From Devosia sp. Root685 (GTDB lineage Bacteria > Pseudomonadota > Alphaproteobacteria > Rhizobiales > Devosiaceae), in assembly GCF_001427875.1 (NCBI RefSeq), contig NZ_LMHK01000002.1, positions 685,682 to 749,681 of the forward strand: 64,000 nucleotides of DNA, read 5' to 3'. A program made the position numbers and the translations under genes. Within the stretch, counting starts at the first letter, position 1; the number at the start of each line of letters is the position of its first letter. Below, piece by piece: positions 28,207 through 36,828 of this stretch. The notes beneath the pieces are model-generated. The model searched no databases, had not been told where the DNA came from, and saw only the letters and a program-made list of their open reading frames with translations.

Positions 28207-28236
28207 ATTGATGTCATTATCGATAATGTCAACGAT
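28207..28236. promoter_or_regulatory. palindromic operator candidate between atuA-like and gntR genes
   Basis: CATTATCGATAATG (28215-28228) is a perfect 14-base palindrome, and the symmetry continues outward with few mismatches (matching pairs at 28213/28230 and 28212/28231). It lies 27-48 bases before the atuA-like start and about 70 bases before the gntR start, ideal for a GntR/FCD dimer controlling both units. Confidence 0.6.
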
Positions 28237-28299
28237 GATTGTCGGCCTGCGCAAATGTCGCTAGATTGAGCGCCATCGAGTAGCCGGAGTGCCCTCTTC

Positions 28300-28974
28300 A
28301 TGCGCGTTGCCAAGCCCCTGTCAGATCAGTCGAAAAGCTGGGACGCCGTTTATCGTGACATGCAGCGCCAGATCGTCGCCGGCCAGCTGCGGCCGCGGGA
28401 ACGTCTGGTCGAGGACGAGATCATTGCGCGCACCGGCGCCACCCGCCACGCCGTGCGCCGCGCCTTCGACGAATTGGAGCGCATGGGCCTCGTCATTCGC
28501 CAGCCCAACAAGGGCGTGCAGGTGCGCGATTATTCGATCGTCGAGGTCGAAGAGCTCTACGAAATCCGCGAATGCCTCGAAACCCGCGCCGCCGCCCGCT
28601 TCAATCGCCCGGCCAGTGCCGAACTCACCGCCCAACTGACCGACATCGCCACGCGCCACCGCGAAGCCTCGCGCGAGCAGCGCTTTGCCGAGGTCTTTTC
28701 GCTCAACAACAGCTTTCACGAAGTGCTCTACCGCGCCGCCGGCAATCAACAACTCGCCGACGCTATCCTCCACTACACGTTCGCGACGCACCCCATCCGC
28801 ACGCGCGCCTTCCCGAGCGAAGAACTCCGCGAAATCGCCATCACCGAACATTTTGCCATGATCGAGGTCATCGGCCGCGGCGACGGCGCGGCTCTGGCCG
28901 ACATCATCCGCTCACACATCCAGCGCCCCAAGGATTTTTACCTTAAGGCGACTTATATTCAGGGCGCGCTCTAA
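28300..28974 (+). CDS. GntR family regulator, FadR/FCD subfamily
   Basis: A 224-residue regulator. The N-terminal winged helix (LRPRERLVEDEIIARTGATRHAVRRAFDELERMGLVIRQPNKGVQV) is followed by an all-helical FCD domain with metal-site residues of the type seen in this family (LNNSFHEVLYRAAGN, EHFAMIEVIGRGD). FCD regulators typically sense a carboxylic acid intermediate. It is divergent from the atuA/ABC/esterase operon, which it probably represses through the palindrome between them. The stop overlaps the converging PAS-LuxR gene by four bases. Confidence 0.92.
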   Translation: MRVAKPLSDQSKSWDAVYRDMQRQIVAGQLRPRERLVEDEIIARTGATRHAVRRAFDELERMGLVIRQPNKGVQVRDYSIVEVEELYEIRECLETRAAARFNRPASAELTAQLTDIATRHREASREQRFAEVFSLNNSFHEVLYRAAGNQQLADAILHYTFATHPIRTRAFPSEELREIAITEHFAMIEVIGRGDGAALADIIRSHIQRPKDFYLKATYIQGAL

Positions 28975-29522
28975 GACGGCAGCGACAGGAACCAGGCAAC
29001 CAGTTCGGCCGAATTGGCGACGCCCACCGACCGCGCCAGCCGCAGCCGGTGCGCCTCGACCGTCCGCCGTGACAGGCCCACCTCTTCGGCAATCGCCGCA
29101 TTGGTCTTGCCCTGCGCCACCAGCGTCAGAATCTGCCGCTGCCGCCCCGTCAGCTTGAGCGTCGAGTGCGTCACCGGGCGGTTCATCGGCTCGAAGCAAT
29201 AAAGCGCCGCCGCAAACGGATCGCTCCGGTCGCGCGAGCGTCCATTGACCCGGCACCAGAAGCGCTTGCCGTCCGCCCCGGCCATGATCCGCTCGTCATA
29301 ATAAACCGCCCCGCCCGGCAGATGGTGGCGCCACATGTCGCCCGTCCGCACGAAGTCGGCAACCGCGGGGTAAAGCCGCGAAAAACTCGCATCCAGCAGC
29401 TCCGCCCGTCCATAGCCGAACAACGCCGCGAACTCCTCGTTGCAGTCGCGAATGATGCGATGGGTGGCAAAAACCATGGGCACCGGAATGTCGGCCAGCG
29501 CAAAAGTCGGGGCTGCAGTCAT
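28971..29522 (-). CDS. PAS domain LuxR-type regulator
   Basis: A 183-residue regulator with an N-terminal PAS fold (CNEEFAALFGYGRAELLDASFSRLYP) and a C-terminal LuxR/GerE helix-turn-helix (LTGRQRQILTLVAQGKTNAAIAEEVGLSRRTVEAHRLRL). There is no receiver or autoinducer domain, so it may sense a small molecule or redox signal through PAS. ATG 29522 is preferred to the one at 29531. It is divergent from the acetoacetate CoA-transferase operon across about 80 bases and probably controls it. Confidence 0.88.
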   Translation of the reverse strand: MTAAPTFALADIPVPMVFATHRIIRDCNEEFAALFGYGRAELLDASFSRLYPAVADFVRTGDMWRHHLPGGAVYYDERIMAGADGKRFWCRVNGRSRDRSDPFAAALYCFEPMNRPVTHSTLKLTGRQRQILTLVAQGKTNAAIAEEVGLSRRTVEAHRLRLARSVGVANSAELVAWFLSLPS

Positions 29523-29601
29523 GCAGTACAAATACGACTAACCGTTTTTCCCGCGCAAGACCTAGCGTTTGGCCAAGACCAAAAATGAGGAGGGGAACCG
29601 G

Positions 29602-30315
29602 ATGCAAAAAGTCCGATCCACCGTCGCCGAGGCGCTCGAAAATACCCTGCGCGATGGCATGACCATCATGTCAGGCGGCTTCGGCCTTTGCGGCATTCCC
29701 GAAGCGCTGATTGAAGGCATCGAGCGCTCCGGCGCCAAGGGCCTGACCGTCATTTCCAACAATGCTGGCGTCGATGGCGTGGGCCTCGGGCGCCTCCTCG
29801 CCACCCGCCAGATCAGGAAAATGATCTCGTCCTATGTGGGCGAGAACAAGCTTTTTGCCGAGCAATATCTCTCCGGCGAACTTGAACTGGAATTCAACCC
29901 GCAGGGCACGCTCGCCGAGCGCATCCGTGCCGGCGGGGCCGGCATCCCCGCCTTTTTCACCAAGACCGGCGTCGGCACGCTGATCGCTGAAGGCAAGGAA
30001 ATCCGCCGCTTCGGCGAGGACGATTTTGTCATGGAAACCGGCCTTGTCGCCGACGTGTCCGTCATCCATGCCTTCAAGGGCGATCACGAAGGCAATCTCG
30101 TCTATCGCATGACCGCCCGCAATTTTAACCCCATGATGGCCACTGCCGGCAAGATCACCATTGCCGAGGTCGAACACCTCGTCCCCACCGGCACCATCGA
30201 CCCCGACCACATCCATACACCCGGCATTTTCGTCGACCGCCTCGTCCATGTGCCGAGCCCTACCAAACACATCGAGCAGCGCACCCTGCGCCAGCGCGAG
30301 GGGGAGACCGCCTGA
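29602..30315 (+). CDS. scoA: 3-oxoacid CoA-transferase subunit A
   Basis: A 237-residue alpha subunit that activates acetoacetate by moving CoA from succinyl-CoA. The [13 protein letters not shown] loop, [10 protein letters not shown], and the [17 protein letters not shown] segment are characteristic of SCOT-type rather than PcaI-type enzymes. GAGGAGGGG a few bases upstream selects ATG 29602 over the in-frame codon at 29569. The stop and the start of subunit B share one base (TGATGG). It is the first gene of a three-gene operon leading from acetoacetate to acetyl-CoA. Confidence 0.92.
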   Translation: MQKVRSTVAEALENTLRDGMTIMSGGFGLCGIPEALIEGIERSGAKGLTVISNNAGVDGVGLGRLLATRQIRKMISSYVGENKLFAEQYLSGELELEFNPQGTLAERIRAGGAGIPAFFTKTGVGTLIAEGKEIRRFGEDDFVMETGLVADVSVIHAFKGDHEGNLVYRMTARNFNPMMATAGKITIAEVEHLVPTGTIDPDHIHTPGIFVDRLVHVPSPTKHIEQRTLRQREGETA

Positions 30316-30971
30316 TGGCCTGGACCCGCGAACAGATGGCCGCCCGCGCCGCCAAGGAGCTACGCGACGGCTTTTACGTCAATCTCGGCATCGGCATTCC
30401 AACGCTTGTCGCCAATTTCATTCCCGCCGGCATGGATGTGCGCCTTCAAAGCGAAAACGGCATGCTCGGCATGGGCCCCTTCCCCTATGCCGGCGAGGAG
30501 GACGCCGACCTGATCAATGCGGGCAAGCAGACCATCACCACCCTGCCCGAAACCAGCTTCTTTTCCAGCGCCGACAGCTTTGGCATGATCCGCGGCGGCC
30601 ATATCGATCTTTCCATTCTCGGCGCCATGCAGGTGGCCGAAAACGGCGATCTCGCCAATTGGATGATCCCGGGCAAAATGGTGAAGGGCATGGGCGGCGC
30701 CATGGATCTCGTCGCGGGCGTCAAACGCGTGGTCGTGGTCATGGAGCACGAAGCCAAGGGCCAGGCCAAATTGCTCAAGCAATGCACCCTGCCCCTCACC
30801 GGCCAGCGCGTCGCCGATCTTGTCATCACCGATCTCGGCGTTTTTGCCCTCGCCCGCCGCGGCGAGCCAGACATGCGGCTCGTGGAACTGGCCGATGGCG
30901 TCTCCGTCGACGAAATCACCGCCAAGACCGAGGCTCGTTTTACCATTGCCCTCGGAGATCAGGCCGCATGA
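30315..30971 (+). CDS. scoB: 3-oxoacid CoA-transferase subunit B
   Basis: A 218-residue beta subunit. It carries [15 protein letters not shown], the catalytic glutamate in [12 protein letters not shown] (E47), [20 protein letters not shown] and [19 protein letters not shown]. It is complete and full length. It overlaps the thiolase start as ATGA. Together with subunit A it forms acetoacetyl-CoA, which the thiolase then cleaves. Confidence 0.93.
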   Translation: MAWTREQMAARAAKELRDGFYVNLGIGIPTLVANFIPAGMDVRLQSENGMLGMGPFPYAGEEDADLINAGKQTITTLPETSFFSSADSFGMIRGGHIDLSILGAMQVAENGDLANWMIPGKMVKGMGGAMDLVAGVKRVVVVMEHEAKGQAKLLKQCTLPLTGQRVADLVITDLGVFALARRGEPDMRLVELADGVSVDEITAKTEARFTIALGDQAA

Positions 30972-32143
30972 GCGACATCGTCATCGTCAGCGCCGCCCGC
31001 ACCCCCGTCGGCAGTTTCTTGGGCAGTTTTGCCACCACCCCCGCCCATGAACTCGGCGCCACAGCCATATCGGCGGCCCTCACGCGGGCTGGCGTCTCCC
31101 CCAATGAGGTGGAAGAAGTCATCCTCGGCCAGGTCCTTACTGCCGGGGCCGGTCAAAACCCGGCCCGTCAGGCCGCGATAAAAGCTGGCATTTCCCCATC
31201 GGCGACCGCCTTTCTCATCAATCAGGTCTGCGGCTCGGGCCTCCGCGCCGTCGCCCTCGGCGTGCAGCAGATCGCTTCGGGCGATGCAAAGATCATCGTC
31301 GCCGGCGGCCAGGAATCCATGTCCCTCTCGCCGCACTGCCAGAACCTGCGCAGCGGCACCAAAATGGGGCCGATCACCCTCGTCGATACCATGCTCAGCG
31401 AAGGCCTCACCGACGCCTTTGGCGGTTACCACATGGGAATCACCGCCGAAAACGTCGCCAAAAAATTCGGCATTTCACGCGCCGATCAGGATCGCTTGGC
31501 CCTCGCCAGCCAGCAAAAGGCGGCCGCGGCCCAGGCCGATGGACGCTTCGATATAGAAATCGTCCCGGTCACGGTCAAAACCCGCAAGGGCGATGTGGTC
31601 GTCACCCGCGACGAACACATTCGGGCCGAAGCCAGTGCCGAAGCCCTCGCAAAATTGCGTCCGGCCTTCGATTCCGCAGGCAGCGTCACCGCGGGCAATG
31701 CCTCCGGCCTCAACGACGGCGCCGCCGCGCTCGTCTTGATGAGCGCCACCGAAGCCAGCCGCCGTGGTCTCAGCCCCCTCGCCCGCATCGCCAGCTGGGC
31801 CACCGCCGGCGTCGATCCCAGCCTCATGGGCACCGGCCCCATCCCCGCCTCGCAAAAAGCCCTTGCCAAGGCCGGGTGGAGTGCGAACGAGCTCGACCTC
31901 ATCGAAGCCAACGAGGCCTTTGCCGCCCAGGCCTGCGCTGTCAATATCGGCATGGGCTGGGACCCGGCCAGGGTCAATGTCAACGGCGGCGCCATCGCCA
32001 TCGGCCATCCCATCGGCGCCTCCGGCGCCCGCATCCTCACCACCCTCCTCCACGCTATGCAGGCGCGCGGTGCCCGCAAGGGTCTGGCAACCCTCTGCAT
32101 CGGCGGCGGTATGGGCGTCGCCATGTGCCTTGAAGCGTCATAA
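30968..32143 (+). CDS. acetyl-CoA C-acetyltransferase (thiolase)
   Basis: A 391-residue cytosolic thiolase. Nucleophile C88 lies in [11 protein letters not shown]347 in [13 protein letters not shown] and C377 in CIGGGMGVA. Length and the [15 protein letters not shown] start match PhaA/AtoB-type enzymes; 3-oxoadipyl-CoA thiolase (PcaF) is less likely. The ATGA overlap fixes the start at 30968. The operon scoA-scoB-thiolase would catabolise acetoacetate or 3-hydroxybutyrate-derived acetoacetate to two acetyl-CoA. No clear terminator follows. Confidence 0.9.
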   Translation: MSDIVIVSAARTPVGSFLGSFATTPAHELGATAISAALTRAGVSPNEVEEVILGQVLTAGAGQNPARQAAIKAGISPSATAFLINQVCGSGLRAVALGVQQIASGDAKIIVAGGQESMSLSPHCQNLRSGTKMGPITLVDTMLSEGLTDAFGGYHMGITAENVAKKFGISRADQDRLALASQQKAAAAQADGRFDIEIVPVTVKTRKGDVVVTRDEHIRAEASAEALAKLRPAFDSAGSVTAGNASGLNDGAAALVLMSATEASRRGLSPLARIASWATAGVDPSLMGTGPIPASQKALAKAGWSANELDLIEANEAFAAQACAVNIGMGWDPARVNVNGGAIAIGHPIGASGARILTTLLHAMQARGARKGLATLCIGGGMGVAMCLEAS

Positions 32144-32242
32144 GGCAATCTTATAGCCCACTTGGCGCCTCTGCCGTGGCCCCTGCGGGGATGCTCTTCC
32201 AGACATGGACAACGAAAACCAGATGGTCTAAATGCTGCGTGA

Positions 32243-32258
32243 ACGGTCACTTGACCGT
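32243..32258. promoter_or_regulatory. inverted repeat upstream of the Ca2+/H+ antiporter gene
   Basis: ACGGTCA (32243-32249) and TGACCGT (32252-32258) form a perfect 7-base inverted repeat with a 2-base centre, about 50 bases before the antiporter start. No T tract follows, so an operator is more likely than a terminator. Confidence 0.35.
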
Positions 32259-32309
32259 CACCGGCAGGGACGGCCCTGACATTCGGTTCTATTGATCGGG
32301 GACGCCCCC

Positions 32310-33473
32310 GTGGAGATAGCAACCGTGTCCACAATCCGCCAACACATCCCCAACGGCACCATCGCCAAACTGCTCGTGGCGTGGGGTGTCGTCATCATCT
32401 TCCTCATCGGTGGCCCGACATGGCTGCACGAGCCGATCGCCCCGTGGGTCGCGGTCGTGTCCTTCCTCGTGATCTTCGCGACCATCCTGCTTGCCGCCTT
32501 CGGGGTCGTGCATGAAGCCGACTACCTCGCCCATCGACTGGGCGAACCCTACGGCACATTGATCCTGACGCTATCCATCGTCATGATCGAGGTCGTTCTT
32601 ATCGCCGCCGTGCTCCTCGGGCCGGGCGAAAACCCGACCATCGGCCGCGATTCCATTTTCGCGGTGATGATGATCATTCTCAATCTTGTCATGGGCATCT
32701 GCCTGATCCTCGGCGGGCGCCGCTTCGGCGAGCAGGAATATAATTCGCAGGGCGCCACGGCCTATGTGTCGATGACGCTGCTTCTGGCCGGCATCGGCCT
32801 GATCCTTCCCAATACGCTGAGCACCGGCAATGGCACTTTCTGGCCAATGCAGGCGGCCGCCGTCGCCATCCTGACAACCGTGCTCTATGGCGTTTTCCTG
32901 CTGATGCAGACCCGCGGCTACAAGCGCTTCTTCATCCAGCCCGATATTGGGCACCTCGTCGTTCCGGTTCCCCCCTCCGTGTCGGGCATGCCCATTGAGC
33001 CTGCGCCCGCCCTCGACAAGCGCGCCATCACCATTCGCTCGGTCCTGCTGGTCGCGCTGATGCTGCCCATCGTTCTGCTCGCCCATGACCTGGCTCTGAT
33101 CATCGATTTCGGCATAAAGGCAGCCGGCGCGCCAATTGCGCTTGGCGGCGTCCTGATCGCCATTATCGTCTTCACGCCGGAATCGATCACCGCCATCAAG
33201 GCCGCCCTCGACAATCAGTTGCAGCGCTCCATCAATCTCTGCCTCGGCGCCTTCGTCTCGACGGTTGGGCTCACCGTGCCCGCTGTGCTCTTTGTCGGCC
33301 TCATAACCGGCAAGACAGTGATCATGGGCGTGACGCCGACCGAAACCGTTCTGCTGTTGCTCACCATCGGCCTGACCACCCTCACCTTTCTCGGCCAGCG
33401 CGCCTCGGCCCTGCAGGGCACGCTGCACCTGACGCTCTTTGCCGTATTCGGCGTGCTGCTGTTCTCAACCTAG
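32310..33473 (+). CDS. calcium:proton antiporter (ChaA-like)
   Basis: An inner-membrane cation exchanger of about 387 residues with some eleven helices. Two CaCA-type alpha repeats are visible: FGVVHEADYLAHRLGEPYGTLILTLSIVMIEV and the second FTPESITAIKAALDNQLQRSINLCLGAFVSTVGLTVP, with the acidic residues (E in HEAD, GEPYG and PES) that bind Ca2+. Start is uncertain: GTG 32310 follows GGGGA by about eight bases, GTG 32325 follows GGAG by nine, and TTG 32292 is also in frame. It heads a same-strand run with a 58-residue membrane protein and an ATP synthase subunit a gene. Confidence 0.85.
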   Translation: MEIATVSTIRQHIPNGTIAKLLVAWGVVIIFLIGGPTWLHEPIAPWVAVVSFLVIFATILLAAFGVVHEADYLAHRLGEPYGTLILTLSIVMIEVVLIAAVLLGPGENPTIGRDSIFAVMMIILNLVMGICLILGGRRFGEQEYNSQGATAYVSMTLLLAGIGLILPNTLSTGNGTFWPMQAAAVAILTTVLYGVFLLMQTRGYKRFFIQPDIGHLVVPVPPSVSGMPIEPAPALDKRAITIRSVLLVALMLPIVLLAHDLALIIDFGIKAAGAPIALGGVLIAIIVFTPESITAIKAALDNQLQRSINLCLGAFVSTVGLTVPAVLFVGLITGKTVIMGVTPTETVLLLLTIGLTTLTFLGQRASALQGTLHLTLFAVFGVLLFST

Positions 33474-33545
33474 AGCCAAAGCCCGCCATCGGGACGACCT
33501 GATGGCATGGGGCGAAACGGGGACGACCCTTTTTCGAGGTGTCCC

Positions 33546-33722
33546 ATGTCAAATCCGCTCAATGTGGTCGTGCTTATCGGCTGTCTCATTGGCTATCTCG
33601 CCGCCGATATTCTCACCGGCGCCGGTGCCGTCCAGGGCACCGGCGGCTCGATCATCACCAGCCTCCTGCCCTCCGCCTTCGGCCTTGCCGTGGGCCTCGT
33701 GGCATTGCGGCTGACCAAATAA
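33546..33722 (+). CDS. 58-residue two-helix membrane protein
   Basis: A short protein with two hydrophobic helices ([18 protein letters not shown] and [20 protein letters not shown]) joined by a glycine-rich loop. ATG 33546 has GAGGTG five bases upstream. It lies 72 bases after the antiporter and 20 bases before the subunit a gene, so it is probably co-expressed with both. It superficially recalls an ATP synthase c subunit hairpin, but there is no acidic residue in the middle of helix 2 and it is too short. It is not an AtpI either, which has four helices. I do not recognise the family. Confidence 0.65.
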   Translation: MSNPLNVVVLIGCLIGYLAADILTGAGAVQGTGGSIITSLLPSAFGLAVGLVALRLTK

Positions 33723-33742
33723 CCACTCCTGGAGGACACCCC

Positions 33743-34495
33743 ATGGCCAATGACCCCATCCACCAATTCGTCGTCGAGCCGATCTTCCCCCTCAACCCCA
33801 TTGCAGGACAGGATTTCAGCTTCACCAATGCGTCGGCCTATATGATGCTGACCGTGGCCATCGCCGGCGGCTTCATGGTGCTCGCGGGACAGAAAAACGC
33901 AGTACAACCCGGCCGCTTCCAAGTGGCCGGCGAGATGCTCTACACGGCCATCGAAACGCTTGTCATCTCGATCATCGGCCGGGAGGGAATGCGGTTTTTC
34001 CCGCTCGTCTTTTCCCTCTTCAGCTTCATCCTCGTCGCCAACATGATCGGCATGGTGCCCTATGCCTTCACCGTCACTGCGCAAATCGTGGTTACGGCGG
34101 CGCTGGCGCTCTTCGTCTTTGCCGTCGTGACCATCTATGGCCTATGGCGGCATGGCCCAAAATTCTTCGGCCTCTTCATGCCCAGCGGCCTGCCGCTCTA
34201 TCTGGCGCCGGTCATCGTCCCCATCGAGATCATCTCCTATATCTCCCGCCCCATCAGCCATTCGGTGCGATTGTTCGCGGTCATGCTGGCCGGTCACATC
34301 ACGCTAAAAGTGTTCGCCGGCTTCGTTGTCGATCTCTCGGCGCTTGGTCCGTTTGGGATCGTCCTGGCTGTAGCTCCCATGATCATGACCGTGGCGATCA
34401 CGGCGCTGGAACTCTTGATGTCGGTGATCCAGGCCTATGTTTTCACCCTCCTCACCTGCATGTATCTCAACGACGCCATGCACCCGTCTCACTAG
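33743..34495 (+). CDS. atpB: F-type ATP synthase subunit a homologue, not in an atp operon
   Basis: A full-length 250-residue subunit a, which forms the proton half-channels against the c-ring. The essential arginine is present (R176 in SHSVRLFA), as are H185 ([11 protein letters not shown]), E223 (ALEL) and Q230 (IQAYVF). The usual Asn four residues after the arginine is V180 here. The end [13 protein letters not shown] is typical of alphaproteobacteria. GGAGG six bases upstream fixes ATG 33743. Normally atpB is followed by atpE and atpF genes; here an AraC regulator follows after 44 bases and no other atp gene exists in the window. It may be a second copy or a relocated sole copy. Confidence 0.88.
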   Translation: MANDPIHQFVVEPIFPLNPIAGQDFSFTNASAYMMLTVAIAGGFMVLAGQKNAVQPGRFQVAGEMLYTAIETLVISIIGREGMRFFPLVFSLFSFILVANMIGMVPYAFTVTAQIVVTAALALFVFAVVTIYGLWRHGPKFFGLFMPSGLPLYLAPVIVPIEIISYISRPISHSVRLFAVMLAGHITLKVFAGFVVDLSALGPFGIVLAVAPMIMTVAITALELLMSVIQAYVFTLLTCMYLNDAMHPSH

Positions 34496-34511
34496 CCTAG
34501 CCGCTTGCCAG

Positions 34512-34558
34512 CCGGACGAATTGCCTCTAAATTTCCGCCATGAGTCACAATTCGTCCG
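34512..34558. promoter_or_regulatory. candidate AraC operator: inverted pair of CGGACGAATTG around the araC start
   Basis: CCGGACGAATTG is at 34512-34523 and its inverted copy CAATTCGTCCG at 34548-34558, an exact 11-base match with a 24-base spacer. The araC-type start codon (34540) lies in the spacer, so occupancy would block its own expression. A third, direct copy is at 35477-35488 before the exporter gene. Confidence 0.65.
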
Positions 34559-35508
34559 TCACCACCGATGCGCTGAGCGAAGTCCTGCAGGACTTTCGCC
34601 TCAGTGGCGTCAATTATGGCCGCTGCGAATTGCGCCACCCCTGGAGCATCAGCTTCCCCAAACAGCCACTGCTGCGGTTTCATTTCGTCAGCACGGGGCC
34701 GTGCTGGGTGCATACGGAGGCCGAGGGCTGGCAGGAATTGGGCGCGGGCGACCTGATCCTGCTGCCTCAAGGCGTCGAGCATCGGCTCGCCAGCTCGCCA
34801 AACGTCACCGAAAATTCCATATCGAGCTGCCAGGTGACCGGGCATGGCGGCAATGTCTGCGAAGTGGTGCAGCAGGGCGACGGCGATGCCAGCATGATCT
34901 TTTGCGGCTCGATGGCGCTCGGCGCTTATGCCCTGCATCCGCTGATCAGCCTCATGCCCTCCATCATTAGGGGCTGCGATGTCGCGACCCATGATCCGAT
35001 GGTTAATCCGCTGCTCGAGGCCATGGCCATTGAAGCGAGCCAACCGCGCATGGGCAGCGCTACCATATTGTCGCGCATGGCCGACCTCCTCACCGCCCGG
35101 CTGATCCGCTGCTGGGTGAAAAGCCACGACACGTCTGCCACCGGCTGGCTCGCCGCCATCCGTGATCCCCATATCGGCCGGGCCCTCGTCGCCATGCATC
35201 GCGAGCCCGGCGCCAATTGGACGCTGGAGAGCCTGGCAGGAACAGCCGGACAATCGCGCTCGATTTTTGCCGAGCGTTTTAGTGCCATTCTCGGCGAAGG
35301 CGCCGCCCGCTACCTCACCCGGCTGCGCATGCAATTGGCGCAGGAATGGCTGGGGCAGAGCGGCATGCCTGTCGCCGAAGTCGCTTCCAAGCTGGGCTAT
35401 GAATCCGAGGCCAGTTTCGCCCGGGCCTTCAAACGCGTCACCAGCGCCTCGCCCGGCGCCGTTCGGCGCAGCACTTCCGGACGAATTGATATGGAATTCG
35501 GATTTTGA
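34540..35508 (+). CDS. AraC family regulator with cupin sensor domain
   Basis: A 322-residue regulator. The N-terminal cupin (WSISFPKQPLLRFHFV, GDLILLPQGVEHRLASSP) is of the AraC_binding_2/RmlC type seen in regulators next to MFS exporters. The C-terminal double helix-turn-helix has WTLESLAGTAGQSRSIFAERFSAILGEG and PVAEVASKLGYESEASFARAFKRV. There is no obvious ribosome site before ATG 34540. It lies 59 bases before an MFS exporter gene in the same direction and is the likely local activator or repressor, with repeated motifs at both promoters. Confidence 0.9.
   Translation: MSHNSSVTTDALSEVLQDFRLSGVNYGRCELRHPWSISFPKQPLLRFHFVSTGPCWVHTEAEGWQELGAGDLILLPQGVEHRLASSPNVTENSISSCQVTGHGGNVCEVVQQGDGDASMIFCGSMALGAYALHPLISLMPSIIRGCDVATHDPMVNPLLEAMAIEASQPRMGSATILSRMADLLTARLIRCWVKSHDTSATGWLAAIRDPHIGRALVAMHREPGANWTLESLAGTAGQSRSIFAERFSAILGEGAARYLTRLRMQLAQEWLGQSGMPVAEVASKLGYESEASFARAFKRVTSASPGAVRRSTSGRIDMEFGF
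35477..35488 (+). promoter_or_regulatory. third copy of the CCGGACGAATTG motif before the MFS gene
   Basis: An exact copy of the 12-base motif at 34512-34523, in the same orientation, inside the last codons of the AraC gene and 79 bases before the exporter start at 35568. Several GTCT repeats follow to 35550. Position suits AraC control of the exporter. Confidence 0.55.
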
Positions 35509-35567
35509 GACACATATCGTCTTTTCGAGACTGTCTATGAACGTCTCCCGATTTGGAGAGACCTCTC

Positions 35568-36785
35568 ATGACTGACACAACGATTTCTGCGGACGCGGGC
35601 CTTTCAACCCAAGCGGCCGTTTCGAGCGGCTGGAGCGCCAGAACGTGGCTTGCCATGCTCGGCATGCTGGCCACGAGCTTTGCGCTGGTATCGGCCGAAT
35701 TCCTGCCCGCTGGCCTTCTTACCCCCATGGCCCGCGATCTCGGCATCAGCGAAGGCACGGCGGGTCAGGTCGTCACCGCGACGGCCATGGTCGGGGCCCT
35801 CACCGCGCTCTTCAGCAATGTCCTCATCGGCCGGCTCAACCGCAAGGCGGTTCTGGTCGGGCTCAGCGCCCTCGCCATCGCCTCCAATCTCCTTGCCACC
35901 TTCGCCACCGATTTCTGGGTGCTGCTGATCGGCCGGGCCGGCCTCGGCATCGCGCTCAGCGCCTTTTGGGCCCTCTCCGTCGCCGTTGTTGCCCGGCTTG
36001 TCGGCACCGGCGCCATCGGCCGGGGCATGGCCATGGTCAGCCTCGGCGTTTCCCTCGCCACCATCGCGGCCCCGTCCATGGGCGCGGTGATCGGCGACTG
36101 GCTCGGCTGGCGCAGCGCCATGGGTCTGACGGCGGCTTTGTCCGGCCTCGCCCTCGTCCTGCAACTCGTCGGCCTTCCCAGCATGCCGGCATCGGCCAGC
36201 AATAGCATGGGCGACATGCTGCGCCTGCTTAAGCGCCGCGGCGTGCAGCTCGGCATGCTGGCCGTTATCCTGCTCATGGCCGGCCACATGACCGGGTCGG
36301 TCTATGTCCGCCCCTTCCTTGAACAGGTGACGGGGCTTGAGACCGGCATGATTGCCTTGGTGCTCGCCGGCTTCGGCGCCGCCGCGGTGCTGGGCACCGT
36401 TGCCGGCGGTAAGCTGGCCGATATCGATGCCGGCCGCGCCCTCGGAACAACCGGCGCCATCATGGCCCTGGCTGCCTTCGCTCTGGTTCTCTGGGGCAGC
36501 CAGATCGCCGCGGCCTTCACTTTCGTGGCCCTCTGGGGTTTTGCCTTCGGCATGGCCCCCGTCGCCCTGCAGGCCAATCTCTCGCGCTCGGCAACCGATG
36601 CCCTTGAATCCTCGGGCAGCCTGATGGTGGTCTCGTTCCAGCTCGCAATCATGATCGGGGCTCTCGTCGGTGGCTACATCGTCGATTCCTATTCGGCGGT
36701 GACCAATCTTGTCGTCACCGCTGTGCTGGCGACCCTCACGCTCGTCCTCGCCCTGCTTCAGCCCAAGCCGTCCATCGCCCCATAA
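35568..36785 (+). CDS. MFS exporter, DHA1 family
   Basis: A 405-residue, 12-helix major facilitator. The first helix contains FALVSAEFLPAGLLTPMARDLGISEG, the signature of the DHA1 drug/sugar/nucleoside efflux group (NepI, AraJ, YdhP relatives), then motif A-like NVLIGRLNRKAVL and, in the second half, LADIDAGRALGTTG. GGAGAG lies about seven bases before ATG 35568. It is downstream of the AraC gene and likely regulated by it. The exported compound cannot be told from sequence. A perfect 15-base inverted repeat follows the stop. Confidence 0.9.
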   Translation: MTDTTISADAGLSTQAAVSSGWSARTWLAMLGMLATSFALVSAEFLPAGLLTPMARDLGISEGTAGQVVTATAMVGALTALFSNVLIGRLNRKAVLVGLSALAIASNLLATFATDFWVLLIGRAGLGIALSAFWALSVAVVARLVGTGAIGRGMAMVSLGVSLATIAAPSMGAVIGDWLGWRSAMGLTAALSGLALVLQLVGLPSMPASASNSMGDMLRLLKRRGVQLGMLAVILLMAGHMTGSVYVRPFLEQVTGLETGMIALVLAGFGAAAVLGTVAGGKLADIDAGRALGTTGAIMALAAFALVLWGSQIAAAFTFVALWGFAFGMAPVALQANLSRSATDALESSGSLMVVSFQLAIMIGALVGGYIVDSYSAVTNLVVTAVLATLTLVLALLQPKPSIAP

Positions 36786-36791
36786 AACCGG

Positions 36792-36828
36792 CCAAAGGGG
36801 CCGGCCTTCCAGCGGCCGGCCCCTTTGG
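36792..36828. repeat. perfect 15-base inverted repeat after the MFS gene
   Basis: CCAAAGGGGCCGGCC (36792-36806) pairs with GGCCGGCCCCTTTGG (36814-36828) across a 7-base loop, six bases after the stop codon. On the + strand it is followed by AAAAAATTT, not a T tract, so it is not a classical terminator but should form a very stable RNA hairpin at the transcript end. Confidence 0.7.

Noticed and set aside
30968..32143. Thiolase as 3-oxoadipyl-CoA thiolase (PcaF)
   Set aside because: N-terminal pattern and SCOT-type partner subunits point to acetoacetyl-CoA; no aromatic catabolism genes are near.
33546..33722. 58-residue protein as ATP synthase c subunit
   Set aside because: No Asp or Glu in the middle of helix 2 and too short.
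36792..36828. Inverted repeat after the MFS gene as a classical terminator
   Set aside because: It is followed by A residues rather than T on the sense strand; listed as a repeat.
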